From contig NZ_PJKB01000002.1 in assembly GCF_002884975.1 (NCBI RefSeq), forward strand, positions 703,369 through 767,368: DNA of 64,000 nt. The letters are read 5' to 3'. The DNA comes from Akkermansia muciniphila (lineage in GTDB: Bacteria > Verrucomicrobiota > Verrucomicrobiia > Verrucomicrobiales > Akkermansiaceae). The translations under genes were made by a program, and so were the position numbers. The notes beneath the pieces are model-generated. The model searched no databases. It saw only the letters and a program-made list of their open reading frames with translations, and was not told where the DNA came from. How positions within the stretch are numbered: the stretch's first letter is position 1; every line of letters starts with the position of its first letter. Below, piece after piece: positions 15,411 to 26,300 of the stretch.

Positions 15411-16721
15411 TTATTGCTCGTCTACCGTTACTTTGGCTTCTTTTGTCAGGAAGTCCAGTACCTTGGCTGTCAGCAGGCTCATTCTGATGCCATGCACGCG
15501 GCCTTCGCGCTGGAGTTCGCGGATGTAGGATTTAAGGTTCTTTTTCTGCTGGCGCGCCTGGCGTGCCACTTCATTGTAAAGTTCCATTTCCGTGACGGCG
15601 ATTTTTTCCACCTGGGCCACTTCCTGAAGCATGAAGAATACCTTGAGGTTGCGCTTGGCTTCCTTTCTGGCTTCTTCACGGGCTTCTTCCACAAACTTGT
15701 CCATGTCCGCCGGGGCGTTTCCGCTGTACATGGCCTGCTGCATTTTCTGCTGAAGGATGCCGTACACTTCACGTTCCACGACGGCTTCCGGCAGGTTGAA
15801 GTCCAGCAGGTCCGCCAGCTTTTCCGTGATCTGGTCAGCCTTGGCTTCGTCAATCTGCGCGGTCTTGCGCTGGGCCAGGTTTTCCTTCAGGGCGGTTTTC
15901 AGGTCTTCCAGGTTCTTGCCGGGAAGCACTTTTTCCGCAAAGGCGTCATCCATGGCCGGGAGTTCCTTTTCACGGACTTCCTTGATGGTGGTGTGGAATA
16001 CAAGTTCCTTGCCGCGCAGGTCTTCAATCGGGAAGGTGTCCGGAATGGTGACGGTAATGTCCTTGCTGTCCCCGGCCTTCAGCCCTTCCAGGGCGGAGGC
16101 GAAACCGGGCAGGAACTGGTCGTCCTCCACTTTCATCCACTGGCCTTCACGGCCTTCCAGGAATCCTACGGGCTTGCCGACGGCTTCCGCCACGGGCTTG
16201 CCTTCCAGCGTGGTCTTGAAATCAATGATCGCCACGTCGTCCTTCTTGGCGGCGCGGTCCACGGGAGTGAATTCCGCGATTTGTTCGGCCAGGGACTTCA
16301 GGGCTTCCTCTACTTCCGCTTCCGTCACCTCGGAGGAGGGGACCTTGACTTCAATGCCCTTGTACTCCGGCAGCTCGAACTCGGGAACCACGGTCATCGT
16401 GCTGGTAGCGGTGTAGTTGCCCTTGTCATCCAGGGACTGTTCCGGCTTGCCGAAGTTGAGCACTTTCAATTTGGGGTTTTCTTCCAAGGCTGTGGAGCAG
16501 GCCGTTTCAAAAAGGTTGTCCAGCAATTCTTCCTCAATTTCCTTCTTGAAGCGCTTTTCAATGATGGACTTGGGCGTTTTGCCGGGACGGAAGCCGGGCA
16601 GCTTGGCTTTGCCGGCGTAGGAGTCCACAATGGAGGCGCGGCGTGCAGCCGTGGTTTCTGCGGGGATGGAAGCTTTCAGCGTGGCTGTGCAGTCCGGTTG
16701 AATATCAACGTTGATTTCCAT
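15411..16721 (-). CDS. tig: Trigger factor
   Basis: Ribosome-bound chaperone for nascent chains, 436 residues. The start [16 protein letters not shown] at 16721 is chosen; the frame continues open upstream to 16964 but without family similarity. The ribosome-docking signature [16 protein letters not shown] is present in the N-terminal domain, followed by the FKBP-like domain (about residues 150-240) and helical C-terminal arms. First gene of the tig-clpP-clpX-tsaD set and divergent from bamA. Confidence 0.96.
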   Translation of the reverse strand: MEINVDIQPDCTATLKASIPAETTAARRASIVDSYAGKAKLPGFRPGKTPKSIIEKRFKKEIEEELLDNLFETACSTALEENPKLKVLNFGKPEQSLDDKGNYTATSTMTVVPEFELPEYKGIEVKVPSSEVTEAEVEEALKSLAEQIAEFTPVDRAAKKDDVAIIDFKTTLEGKPVAEAVGKPVGFLEGREGQWMKVEDDQFLPGFASALEGLKAGDSKDITVTIPDTFPIEDLRGKELVFHTTIKEVREKELPAMDDAFAEKVLPGKNLEDLKTALKENLAQRKTAQIDEAKADQITEKLADLLDFNLPEAVVEREVYGILQQKMQQAMYSGNAPADMDKFVEEAREEARKEAKRNLKVFFMLQEVAQVEKIAVTEMELYNEVARQARQQKKNLKSYIRELQREGRVHGIRMSLLTAKVLDFLTKEAKVTVDEQ

Positions 16722-16803
16722 AAATAATACGGTCAGTGTTAATTGAAAGTGGTTCTGTCTCGGCTCCGGGATGACGGCAGCGGTCAAAACACGGGCGGCG
16801 GTA

Positions 16804-16832
16804 AATGTAATGAGAGGGTATATGGAGTGCAA
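16804..16832 (-). promoter_or_regulatory. Possible tig promoter
   Basis: Minus strand: TTGCAC (16827-16832), 17-base spacer, TACATT (16804-16809), 82 bases upstream of the tig start. Both hexamers are partial matches, so this is a candidate only. Confidence 0.35.
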
Positions 16833-16982
16833 GCTATTGCACAGGAATGACACAATTGCCTTTCCCGGGCGCCTGTACGCGCGCAACGTAAAAATGCGGG
16901 GCAACTGCGTTCTACGCGGAATCACGTCTTGACTATGCAGGAGGAAAAGTCCTTTATATCCCAAGCATTAAGTTCAGCTCTC

Positions 16983-19406
16983 ATGATTCGACCCGTTTTT
17001 TTGTGTGTTTCCTTCCCCCTGATGGCATGTTCGGCTGCTTTGGCCCAGGATAAGTCTTCCCTTAACAGAGGCGGCTATGGTTCCGTAATGACGCCGGACC
17101 AGGTGGTGAAGGAATTGGGCCCGGAAACGGGGCTTCTGTCCGGGGACCAGGCGTATGAAGGCCGTCCCGTGAAGAGCGTTTCCGTGCGCTACAGGAGCAC
17201 TGGCAAGACCGTGTCTGAAGACCGCCTGAAAAACCTGCTGGCTACGCAGCCGGGCACCAATTATTCCCCGGAAGTGGTGAACAAGGATTTGGAACGCCTG
17301 CTGGAAAGCGGCCTGGTGGGAGGCAATACGACGGTGGCCGTGGAGCCCTCCGGTGACGGCGTTTCCGTGGTGTTTGAAATGGCGGCCCAGAACCTGCTGG
17401 GCGGTGTGGGCTTCCGCGGCAACACAGCCTTTGACAACCGGGACCTTTCCGAGGAATGCGGCTTGAAGGGAGGGGAAGCCCTCAGTGACAAGGCTCTCAG
17501 CAGCGCTATTACCAAGCTGCGCACCTATTATCAGGAAGCCCGGTATCCGGATGTGCGCGTTTCCTATTTTTACCAGAAAACGGAACGCCCCGGCTTTGTG
17601 GACGTAGTCTTTGATATTAACGAAGGCAAGAAGGCCAATATCATCAACATTGATTTTGTCGGCAACGACCACATCAGCTCCAAGGACCTTCGCCAGGTGA
17701 TGAAGACCAAGGAAAAGGGCTGGCTGACGTGGATTACCAAATCCGGCCGCATTGACCGTGAACAAGTGGAGGATGATCTGGCGGAACTGGTGACCTACTA
17801 CCGCAACAAGGGTTATCTGCGCGTCAAGCTGGACAAGGTGGAATATTTTGACGCCGGCAAGGGCAACGAGCAGAAGCTCACCATGAAGATCACCCTTACC
17901 GAAGGGCGCCGCTACAAGGTTAACCAGGTTGCCTTCGGCCCCACCAAGGTGTTTACGGCCCAGGAGCTGATTCCCGGCCTGAGCATGTACAACGGGGATA
18001 CCTATTCCGCCCAGAAGGTGGCTGACGATGTGACGATGATCCGCCGTTATTACGGCTCCCGCGGGTATGCGGACGCCGCCGTGCGCCCGGACATCCAGGA
18101 AGTGGGCATTGATCCCAAGACCGGCTACGGACAGATCAACATCGTTTACCATGTGACGGAAGGCAGCCCCTACCGCGTGGGCAACATTCGCCTGACCGGG
18201 AACAACCGCACGAAGGATTACGTGATCCGCCAGGAACTTCCCCTCCAGTCCAACGACCCCATGAACTCCGTGGACCTGGATACCGCCCAGAAGCGTCTCC
18301 AGAACCTGAACTATTTTGACATGGTGGACGTGGCCCAGGTGGGTTCCACCCGGCCGGGCTACCGTGACATCAATATTGAAGTGGCGGAAAAACGCACCGG
18401 GTCCCTGAACATCGGCGTGGCGTTCTCCTCCATTGAAAGCGTGTACCTTTTCGCGGGCATCACCCAGTCCAACTTTGACATGTATGACTGGTCCTCCTTC
18501 GTAGGGGGCGGCCAGCGCTTCGCCATCAACACCCGCGTGGGTTTTGAAACGCAGGACGCCAGCATCTCCTGGGTGGACCCGTGGTTCCTGCACCGCAAGC
18601 TGGCCTTCGGCACGGAAATCTTCTACAGCAATTCCACGTATTTCTCCGACTATTACGACCAGCAGAATTACGGCTTCGCCGTTTCCCTGCGCAAGCCGAT
18701 CGGCGAGCTGGATTACGTGAAGCTGGAATACCGCCTGGAACAGTACCAGATTGACGCCAAGGGGAATGCTCCCATCTTCTTCTGGCTGCAGGACGGCGAT
18801 TACCTGCGCAGCCACGTGGAACTTTCCTACACCATTGATACCCGTGACGCGCAGATATTCCCCCGCAAGGGCGGCAAGTTTGAAGTGCTGGCCGGCTATT
18901 CCGGCCTGGGCGGCGATGTGAAGACTTACAACTTCGGCATTAACGGCTCCTATTACTGGAACCTGCGCGGAGACACCATTTTCAGCATCAATGCCGGTGC
19001 GGCCACCGTGGATTCCTACGGCGACCATGACGTGCCCATTTTTGAACGCCTCTACCTGGGCGGCCCGTACAACATGCGCGGCTTCCGCTTCCGTGACGTG
19101 GCCCCGTACAATCCGGCTCTGAGCGGTGATGAAACGATGGGCGGCCGCTCCTCCTTCTTCTGCCAGTTTGAATATTCCATTCCGGTGATTGAAGAAGTGC
19201 GCGTCGCCGTGTTCTATGACATCGGCTTCGTCAACGGAGACTCCTTTGACTTCAGCGCGTCCAAGATCGTTTCCGACTACGGGATCGGCCTGCGCCTGAA
19301 TCTCCCCATCGGCCCCCTGGCGGTGGACTATGCCATCCCGATCCAGAAGAACAACGCCATTGACCGCGGCGGACAATTCCAGTTCTATCTCAACTACTCC
19401 TATTAA
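16983..19406 (+). CDS. bamA: Outer membrane protein assembly factor BamA
   Basis: Inserts beta-barrel proteins into the outer membrane. From the ATG at 16983 the protein has 807 residues and a signal peptide ending near SAALAQ; an in-frame TTG at 16929 would add 18 residues and hide the signal, so the later start is preferred. Several POTRA repeats fill the first half (for example LLGGVGFRGNTAFDNRDLSE and NIRLTGNNRTKDYVIRQELP). The C-terminal barrel carries the Omp85 pattern YLGGPYNMRGFRFRDVAP and ends in Tyr, QFYLNYSY, a typical barrel end signal. It is divergent from tig. Confidence 0.95.
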   Translation: MIRPVFLCVSFPLMACSAALAQDKSSLNRGGYGSVMTPDQVVKELGPETGLLSGDQAYEGRPVKSVSVRYRSTGKTVSEDRLKNLLATQPGTNYSPEVVNKDLERLLESGLVGGNTTVAVEPSGDGVSVVFEMAAQNLLGGVGFRGNTAFDNRDLSEECGLKGGEALSDKALSSAITKLRTYYQEARYPDVRVSYFYQKTERPGFVDVVFDINEGKKANIINIDFVGNDHISSKDLRQVMKTKEKGWLTWITKSGRIDREQVEDDLAELVTYYRNKGYLRVKLDKVEYFDAGKGNEQKLTMKITLTEGRRYKVNQVAFGPTKVFTAQELIPGLSMYNGDTYSAQKVADDVTMIRRYYGSRGYADAAVRPDIQEVGIDPKTGYGQINIVYHVTEGSPYRVGNIRLTGNNRTKDYVIRQELPLQSNDPMNSVDLDTAQKRLQNLNYFDMVDVAQVGSTRPGYRDINIEVAEKRTGSLNIGVAFSSIESVYLFAGITQSNFDMYDWSSFVGGGQRFAINTRVGFETQDASISWVDPWFLHRKLAFGTEIFYSNSTYFSDYYDQQNYGFAVSLRKPIGELDYVKLEYRLEQYQIDAKGNAPIFFWLQDGDYLRSHVELSYTIDTRDAQIFPRKGGKFEVLAGYSGLGGDVKTYNFGINGSYYWNLRGDTIFSINAGAATVDSYGDHDVPIFERLYLGGPYNMRGFRFRDVAPYNPALSGDETMGGRSSFFCQFEYSIPVIEEVRVAVFYDIGFVNGDSFDFSASKIVSDYGIGLRLNLPIGPLAVDYAIPIQKNNAIDRGGQFQFYLNYSY

Positions 19407-19426
19407 TCTCTCCATCATTAGACGAC

Positions 19427-20176
19427 ATGAGCAACTTCCGCATTCTGATTCTAGCATTCCTGGTGGTGGTGCTGGGCGTTCTGGGGATTATCTATGTGAA
19501 CATCTCCTCAAGAATGGACGTGATCCAGCAACAGCAGCAGCTGGCTCCCGCGCCTGTTGCGGCGCCTGCCAACCCCACTGCCTATCTGCCCATGCCTACC
19601 CAGGTTCCCAGCACGGCCGCCCAGCCGGTGGTGGTGGCGGACCCCGTGGTGAGCGAGGAACTGGCTCATGCCACGGCTGAGCTGGAACGGATGAAAAAGG
19701 AAAATGAAGATTTGAAGAAACGCCACGCCATGGCGGAGGAGGAACGTGCCCTGCTGGAACGCCGAAACATTGAAAAGGGTGACCCGCGCCTGCAATGGCT
19801 CAATGAGATCAAGGATGCGGAGCAGGTGGGCCGTGTGACGGAATACTACCGTGACGCCAATCTGGTCCTGTTCCAGGCCATCGGGCAGCCGGAGTTGAAA
19901 GTGGGGCAGGAGCTGGGCATCCGGAGGCGCGGAAGCATTTTTGTATCCCTGATTATTGATGGGGTTGATCCGGACGGCAAGGTGTTCCAGTCCTATGTGA
20001 AGCGCAATACGCTTTTTGACAACAATGACAAGGAAACCATCAAGCCGGGGGATGAAGTGATTGTCCCGCCCGCCAGCTGGCAGGAGAACATGTCCGGAGA
20101 AGGTGATGCCGGTGCGGCTCCGTCCGCCGCTCCTTCTCCCGCACCCCAGCCGGTAATGATTCCCATGGAGCCGTAA
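19427..20176 (+). CDS. Membrane-anchored coiled-coil protein of unknown function
   Basis: I do not recognise a family. The 249-residue protein starts with an uncleaved-looking membrane segment (FRILILAFLVVVLGVLGIIYV, residues 4-24, shown in part), then a Pro/Ala-rich stretch, then a heptad-like charged coil (about residues 80-120) and a C-terminal part that may form a small beta domain, ending in a Pro/Ala tail. It starts 20 bases after bamA in the same direction, so a role in the envelope next to BamA is a reasonable inference from position only. Confidence 0.75.
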   Translation: MSNFRILILAFLVVVLGVLGIIYVNISSRMDVIQQQQQLAPAPVAAPANPTAYLPMPTQVPSTAAQPVVVADPVVSEELAHATAELERMKKENEDLKKRHAMAEEERALLERRNIEKGDPRLQWLNEIKDAEQVGRVTEYYRDANLVLFQAIGQPELKVGQELGIRRRGSIFVSLIIDGVDPDGKVFQSYVKRNTLFDNNDKETIKPGDEVIVPPASWQENMSGEGDAGAAPSAAPSPAPQPVMIPMEP

Positions 20177-20211
20177 GCGGATCCGGATAGAGCCAAGCCA
20201 AGTAAAAAGAA

Positions 20212-21147
20212 GTGCATCTGAGAGAAAGATTGCAGTCGGCCGCAGGCCCCAGCCTGTCCTTTGAATTTTTCCCGCCCAAAAACGAGCAGGCCGCGGCGGC
20301 CCTGTACCAGACCATCCGTGAACTGGAGCCGTACCACCCCAGCTTTGTCAGTGTAACGTATGGCGCGGGCGGTTCTACCCGTGAGCTTACCCGCGAGGTG
20401 GTGCTGCGCATCCAGCATGAATCCCGCATACCCACGGTTCCCCACCTCACCTGCGTGGGGCACAGCCGGGATGAAGTATGGAATATTCTGGACCAGTACG
20501 CCCAGGCAGGGGTGAGGGCTGTTTTGGCCTTGCGTGGAGATCCTCCGCGCGGCGCGGCGGATTACAACCGTGATGCGGACGCCTTCCGCCATGCGGCGGA
20601 TCTGGTGACTTTTATCCGTGAATATAATGAATCCGGGCGCCATCCTGACCCGGACGGGTTCGCCATAGGCGTGGCGGGTTTCCCGGAGGGCCATCCGGCC
20701 ACCCCCAACCGTCTGCGTGAAATGGACTTTCTGAAGGCAAAGGTGGATGCCGGCGCGGATTACATCTGCACCCAGCTGTTTTTTGACAACCACTCTTTTC
20801 TGGACTACCGGGAACGCTGCCTCCTGGCCGGCATCAAGGCTCCCATTCTGGCCGGCATCATGCCGGTGACCAGCCTCTCCGGCATGAACCGCATGGCGGA
20901 GCTCTCCGGGGGTACCTGCTTCCCGGCCCGGCTGCTCAAGGCGCTGAAGCGCGCGGGCTCCAATCCGGACGCCATTCAGGAAGTGGGTATTCAGTACGCC
21001 TCCAGCCAGTGCGCGGAGCTGCTGGATTCCGGCGTAGCGGGCATTCATTTTTATACCCTCAACCAGAGCCGCGCCACCCGAGAAATCTACAGGAACCTGG
21101 GCCTGAAGGATTCCCTTCAGCTACTGGAACATGGCGAAGATAAGTAA
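20212..21147 (+). CDS. metF: 5,10-methylenetetrahydrofolate reductase
   Basis: Flavoenzyme that reduces methylene-THF to methyl-THF for methionine synthesis. It has 311 residues and starts with GTG. Family blocks: LSFEFFPPKNE near the N-terminus, SVTYGAGGS, LRGDPPRG, and IGVAGFPEGHP. Length is normal for MetF. It links to the metK-ahcY pair further along the window as part of the methionine cycle, though it is not adjacent to it. Confidence 0.95.
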   Translation: MHLRERLQSAAGPSLSFEFFPPKNEQAAAALYQTIRELEPYHPSFVSVTYGAGGSTRELTREVVLRIQHESRIPTVPHLTCVGHSRDEVWNILDQYAQAGVRAVLALRGDPPRGAADYNRDADAFRHAADLVTFIREYNESGRHPDPDGFAIGVAGFPEGHPATPNRLREMDFLKAKVDAGADYICTQLFFDNHSFLDYRERCLLAGIKAPILAGIMPVTSLSGMNRMAELSGGTCFPARLLKALKRAGSNPDAIQEVGIQYASSQCAELLDSGVAGIHFYTLNQSRATREIYRNLGLKDSLQLLEHGEDK

Positions 21148-21200
21148 AAAGCTGATTGATTTGACCGGGACAACACGGTAGAAACCTCTTCAACAATATT

Positions 21201-21938
21201 ATGGATATCAAGGATATTAAACGGGCTATGGACAACATGCCCATGGGTGATGGAAGCGCGTTTGCGGAAATTTCCGTCGGACCGGCCAAGCATGAACAAT
21301 TTTTGGATGAACACTACGGCAAGGTTGCCCTGGTTGTGCTGTTGTGCGTTCTTGGCGCTGCCGGCTGGATCATTTACAACGGCATGCAGGATTCCATGGA
21401 GAGAAAGGCCGGCGCTGCCCTGGTTGCCGCCATGCCGGAATCCCCTGCCACTGGAGAAATCTCCCTGAATGAACAGGGACTTCAGCAGGTGGTGGCGGAC
21501 TTTGACGATTCCCGCGCCGCCGTTACCGCTACCTACCTCCAGGCGGTCGCCCTGTGGAACGCCGGCAAGGAAGACGAGGGCGTAGCCCGGATGAAGACTT
21601 TTATTGATTCCGCTCCCACGGAAGAATGGAAAGCCCAGGCTTCCGTTACTCTGGCATGCCGCCTGATGAACCGGGGGAAGGGGGATGAAGCGGAAGGCCT
21701 GTTCCGTTCCGTGGTGGACGCGGGGGACCCCACTTTTTCCGGTTTTGCCACCATGTGCCTGGGGGACATTGCCAGGGCGAAGAAGGACAATGCCGCCGCT
21801 GGAGCCTTTTACCGTGAATTGGCGGAAAAGTTCCCGTCCAGCGCGTTCGTCCTTCAGCGCGGAGGCTACCTTCTGCGCAAGAGCCTGTTTGATATTCAGA
21901 GCCCCGTCCGCATCGAACCCGCTGCGGAGCAGAAATAA
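21201..21938 (+). CDS. YfgM-like membrane-anchored TPR protein
   Basis: 245 residues. A cytoplasmic N-terminus is followed by one membrane helix (KVALVVLLCVLGAAGWIIY, about residues 41-59) and a helical-repeat domain containing patterns such as ALWNAGKEDEGVARMKTFID and AGAFYRELAEKFPSS. This layout matches the YfgM/ancillary SecYEG family, whose members help periplasmic chaperone hand-over. The family call is from layout and repeats, so moderate. A strong hairpin follows it. Confidence 0.7.
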   Translation: MDIKDIKRAMDNMPMGDGSAFAEISVGPAKHEQFLDEHYGKVALVVLLCVLGAAGWIIYNGMQDSMERKAGAALVAAMPESPATGEISLNEQGLQQVVADFDDSRAAVTATYLQAVALWNAGKEDEGVARMKTFIDSAPTEEWKAQASVTLACRLMNRGKGDEAEGLFRSVVDAGDPTFSGFATMCLGDIARAKKDNAAAGAFYRELAEKFPSSAFVLQRGGYLLRKSLFDIQSPVRIEPAAEQK

Positions 21939-21983
21939 TCCGGGCGGACTTTTCCGGGGCTTTCCGGAAGATGAACGCTTTCT

Positions 21984-22024
21984 AAATCCGCATGTCTGTT
22001 CTTTTGCAGGCATGCGGATTTTCG
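21984..22024 (+). terminator. Rho-independent terminator
   Basis: Perfect 11-base inverted repeat AAATCCGCATG (21984-21994) and CATGCGGATTT (22011-22021), 16-base loop, with the T-run starting inside the second arm. It closes the metF/YfgM-like unit 46 bases after the stop codon. Confidence 0.65.
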
Positions 22025-22192
22025 TGTCCAGGAGCGCCGGAACAGGGCGTTCCAAAGGGTCCGCTGTGCACAATAGGCGTCATGATTCCGTAAATTCCTC
22101 TCCGGGCTGTGACATGCTTAAACAAATCATGCGGGCACACCGCGCTTACTGGATGTAAGCCGGGCTGACGGCATTACCAATATTTTCACACC

Positions 22193-22465
22193 ATGAACAA
22201 GCATATCAAATCCCTCTGGCTCCTTCCCCTGGCCGGGCTGTCTCTTTCCCTGATGCCGTCCTGCACGACGGACAGTTACGGAAACAGTACCGTGACGCCT
22301 GGCGGTGCTGCCGCCATCGGCGTGGGCGCGCTGGCCGCCGGGGCCGCCATCGGCGCGGCTGTCCAGCATGACCGTGACAAGGACAGGTATCGCAATGACT
22401 GGCATCACCACAATCCTCCGCCTCCGCCGCCCCGTCCGCCCCACCGCCCCCATTGGCGGCGGTAA
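22193..22465 (+). CDS. Small glycine-zipper lipoprotein
   Basis: 90 residues. A signal peptide ends in a lipobox with Cys24 (SLMPSC), so the mature protein should be lipid-anchored. The middle is a glycine zipper (GAAAIGVGALAAGAAIGAA-like, about residues 37-57) and the C-terminus is rich in His and Pro (HHHNPPPPPP). Similar small lipoproteins exist in many Gram-negative genomes without assigned function. The His-rich tail could bind metal, which is a guess. Confidence 0.7.
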   Translation: MNKHIKSLWLLPLAGLSLSLMPSCTTDSYGNSTVTPGGAAAIGVGALAAGAAIGAAVQHDRDKDRYRNDWHHHNPPPPPPRPPHRPHWRR

Positions 22466-22555
22466 GGGAAAGCCCATGGCCGCAAATCCTGCGGCGCTCC
22501 AGCTTTGCGGGAAGAGCGCGGCGCAACGTGGTATTTCCGGAGTCCCGTAGAGTTC

Positions 22556-23182
22556 TCAGGACTGGCGGATGCCGCGGAGCGCCCAGGTCATGCGCTGCCT
22601 GGCGCTCTCCGGGTCATTGAGGATGGAGCCCAGCAAATCCAGCACGGGCCGCACGGCTTTCGGGTCGTGCACCTGGAGTTGTCCGGAAAGGATAAAGGGA
22701 GCCCCGCCGCAGCAGACGAGGTAAATGAGGATGTTCATGGGGTCTCCCTGGAGCACGGAGCCTTCCTCCTGGGCTTCCCGTATGGTTTCCAGCAGGACAA
22801 GGGGGTGGCGCGTATGGATTCCTGAAATGAAGCGGATGGCCGCCCGTTCTCCCGCCAGGGCGTCCAGCACCAGCTGGGCAATGAATTGGCCGTGGCGCAG
22901 CAGGAATTCCATGACGTCTCCCAGGATGGCTTCCAGTTTTTCAAAGGCCGGAAGGTGAATGTTGGCGTGGGTCCTGACGCCGGTGAACAGAGGTTCATAC
23001 CAGCGTTCCAACAGTTCGTTCAGAAAAGCTTCCCGGTTGCCGAAGTGATAGACAAAGCTCCCCGTATTGGTGCCTGCACGCAGGGAAAGGCCTCGGACAG
23101 TGAGAGCGCGGAGCCCGGATTCTCCGACGATCATGGCTCCCGTGTTAAGCAGGTGCTCTCTGGTGGATTTCCGTTTGGGCAT
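22556..23182 (-). CDS. TetR/AcrR family transcriptional regulator
   Basis: 208 residues starting MPKRKSTREHLLNTGAMIV at 23182; an upstream in-frame ATG (23233) is less likely. Residues 1-55 form the TetR helix-turn-helix (LRALTVRGLSLRAGTNTGSF, VYHFGNREAFLNELL). The C-terminal ligand domain is not specific. It lies just downstream of the RND pump gene on the same strand but behind a terminator, so it may control the efflux operon in trans; the sequence shows no proof. Confidence 0.88.
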   Translation of the reverse strand: MPKRKSTREHLLNTGAMIVGESGLRALTVRGLSLRAGTNTGSFVYHFGNREAFLNELLERWYEPLFTGVRTHANIHLPAFEKLEAILGDVMEFLLRHGQFIAQLVLDALAGERAAIRFISGIHTRHPLVLLETIREAQEEGSVLQGDPMNILIYLVCCGGAPFILSGQLQVHDPKAVRPVLDLLGSILNDPESARQRMTWALRGIRQS

Positions 23183-23256
23183 GAAAGTGAAGCTTAAGCA
23201 CCCATGTGTGCTCCTTATCCGTCCGGAAGGCAAGGACTTGTTACGTCTGTTACTGT

Positions 23257-23296
23257 AAAAGGCGGAACCGGGGCCTCGTCCATTCCCCGGTTCCGC
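23257..23296 (-). terminator. Terminator of the RND efflux operon
   Basis: Perfect 12-base inverted repeat GCGGAACCGGGG (23262-23273) and its complement (23285-23296) with an 11-base loop; on the minus strand four T follow the stem one base later (23257-23260). It lies 20 bases after the pump gene stop. Confidence 0.7.
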
Positions 23297-23315
23297 TGCT
23301 GGAATCCCGAAGGAA

Positions 23316-26300
23316 TCAGGATTTTGCTTCCAGTTCTTTCCGCCGGGAGGAAATCCAGCGGGAGAAAAGTTTGGCCGTGGCCGGAATGATGAGCAGATTC
23401 AGGATGGTGGCTGAAACCAGGCCGCCGAACTGGACGATGGCCAGCGGGCCGAGCAGCTCGCCGCCGGGTTTGTCAATGGCCCAGATCAGCGGGAGCAGGC
23501 CCAGCACCGTCGTCAGGGAGGTCATGATGATCGGGACTACGCGTTCCAGGGAACCTTCCCGGATGGCTTCCGCGGGTTTCAGGCCCTTGTGCTCCAGGGC
23601 GCGGTACCTGTTGAGCAGGATCAGGCCGCTGCGGATGGCAAAGCCGATGACCGTCACGAAGCCCACGATGGAAGCCACGGAGAGGATGGGCGGAATGTAC
23701 GTGTCTCCGAACAGGGAGGACAGCGTGCCGGGAGAAGCCAGGAACACGGCCACGATGCCGCCCACCAGGCACAGCGGAATGTTCACCAGCGTCAGCATGG
23801 CGCGGCGGACGCTCCCCAGCGCGGAGGAAAGCAGCAGCACAATGAGCACCATGACGATGGCTCCCAGCACGTAAAGCCGCTCGGAGGCGGATTCCCGCGC
23901 CTTGATGGTTCCGTCATAGTCCACCGTGCAGCCCATGGCGTTCATCACCGGGTCCAATTGTTCCCGGCAGGCTTTTGCCAGGTCCCCCAGGTTGGAATTG
24001 GGGGAGGGGTTGCAGGAAATCATGGCCTTCCGCATGGTGTTGTCCCTCAGGATGAGGTTGGAGACCTCCTCCCGGTACACCTGCGCCACGTCATCCAGGC
24101 GCACGGTCTTTTTATTGGGGGAAATGAGTTCCAGGTTCTTGATGTCTTCCATGGATGTCTTCAGCCTGGGGTCAATGCGCAGGACAATGTTCCAATGGTC
24201 CTGGTTCTTGATCACTTCCCCCAGCTTCTGCCCGTTCATGGCCGTGGAAACCTGTTCCGCGGCATTCGCCATGGTCAGGCCGTGTGAGGCCAGGGCTTCC
24301 TGGTTGTACTGCACGCGGATGGTGTCCACCATGATTTCCCGGTTGGCGCGCGCGTCCGCCACCTCAGGCATCTTTGCCAGAATCTCCTTGGCCTTCTGGG
24401 CCGCCAGGCGGAGCTGGGGCAGCTCCGTGCCGTAGATGTTGATGGCGATTTCCGAGTTGGAGCCGGAGAGGGCGGAGCTGATGCGGTGCGCCAGCGGATA
24501 GCCGATCATGGAGCTGGTGCCGGGAATGCCGTCAATGCGTTCCTTGATGGCGGAGCGCAGTTTCTTCTGGTCCTTCTTCAAGTCCACGCGCACAAGGAGC
24601 TCGGAGGCGCTGACGGGTTCCGCGTGTTCGTCGTTTTCCGCGCGTCCCGTACGCTGGGTGACGCTGAGGACGCCCGGAATTTGTTCAATGTCCTTCATCA
24701 CCTTCCGGGAAATGCGCTCCGTTTCATCCAGGGAGGTGCCGGGCACGGTGCTGACGAAGACCGTATAGCAGTCCTCGTTGAACGGCGGGAGGAAACTGGT
24801 TCCGAAGGTGGACCCCAGCCACAGGGCCAGCAGCGTAATGGCCGCCATGATGGCGCAGACCGTCTTGGAGAAGCGCAGGCAGAACTCAAGGATGGGCGCA
24901 TAAATGCGCTTGATGAGGCGGGAGCTGAAGGAATCCCCGCTTTCCAGCGTGGCGGCGTTTTTGCTCTTCTTGAACCACATGTAGCAGAGAACCGGGGTAA
25001 TGGTCACGGCCACGATGAGGGAGGAGAGCAGGGCCAGCATGTAGGAGATGCCCAGGGGGCGGAAAAACTGGCCTTCCAGCCCGGACAGGAAGAGCACCGG
25101 AGTAAACACCAGCAGGATGATGACGGAGGAGAAGGAGATGGACCCCACGATTTCCCCCTTGGCCTTCATCAGCACCTCATACTTGCTCTTGCGCTTGTCT
25201 TCCGGCAGGGCGGCGTTCCGGTTCAGGTGCCGCCACGCTATTTCCACAAAAATGATGGCGTTGTCCACTACGTCCCCCACGGCTACGGCCAGGCCGCCCA
25301 GGGTCATGATGTTAATGGCCAGCCCGAAAATGGGGAACATCATCATCCCGAACAGGACGGACAGGGGCATGGAAATCAGCGTGATGATGGCCGTGCGCAG
25401 GTTCAGCAGCGTCAGGAAGATGACGATCATGACCACCGCTCCCGCAATGAGCAGGGTTTCCGTTCCGTTGTCCAGGGACATTTCAATGAAATCCGCCTGG
25501 CGGTAGGCGGTGGTGTGCAGTTTCATGCCCTTGGGAAGCTGGCTCTGGCTGAACTCCTTGACGGCTGCGTCCACAGCCTGCGTCAGGGCCAGCGTATTGG
25601 CTCCCGGCACCTTCTGCACGGAAAGCACTACGGCGTCTTCCCCCATGAACCCGGCGTCGCCCCGTCGCGGCGCGCCGTCTATCTTGACCTCCGCCACGTC
25701 CTGAAGCCGGAGAATGCCGGAGGCATGGTCCAGAACCAGGGCGCGGTTCAGTTGTTCAATATTGGCGGTGCGGGTATCCTGCTGGATGGGGAGTTCCTGC
25801 CCGGCCACGTCCTCCAGGTACCCGGCGGGAACGGAAGACTGGGATTCCTCAATGGCCGTTTTCAGGCTGGAAAGGTCCACCCCGGCCAGCTTGAGCTTGT
25901 TGGGATCGTAAACCACCTGGTATTCCGGCAGGCGGCCGCCCAGCACCGTGACCTGTCCCACGCCGGGGATGGCCAGCAGGCGCGTGCGCAGCTTGTATTC
26001 CGCCAATTGCCGCATGTCCAGCGTGGAGGTGTCCTTGTCTCCCGTCAGGGCGATCAGCATGATTTCCCCCGTTACGGAGACGATGGGCGCCAGCTCCGGG
26101 GACGTACCTTCCGGCAGGGACTCCCGGACCGCGCCCAGGCGTTCCGTAACGATCTGGCGCGCCTGGTAAATATCCTTGTCCCAGTCAAAGTCCACCCATA
26201 CGAAGGAGAGGCCGCTCCCGGAGGAGGAGCGTACGCCCTTGACCCCGGCGGTGCCGTTCATGGCGGACTCAATGGGAATGGTGATATACTGCTCCACTTC

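Noticed and set aside
16974-19457. 827-codon open frame on the minus strand
   Set aside because: Antisense shadow of bamA; no family motif.
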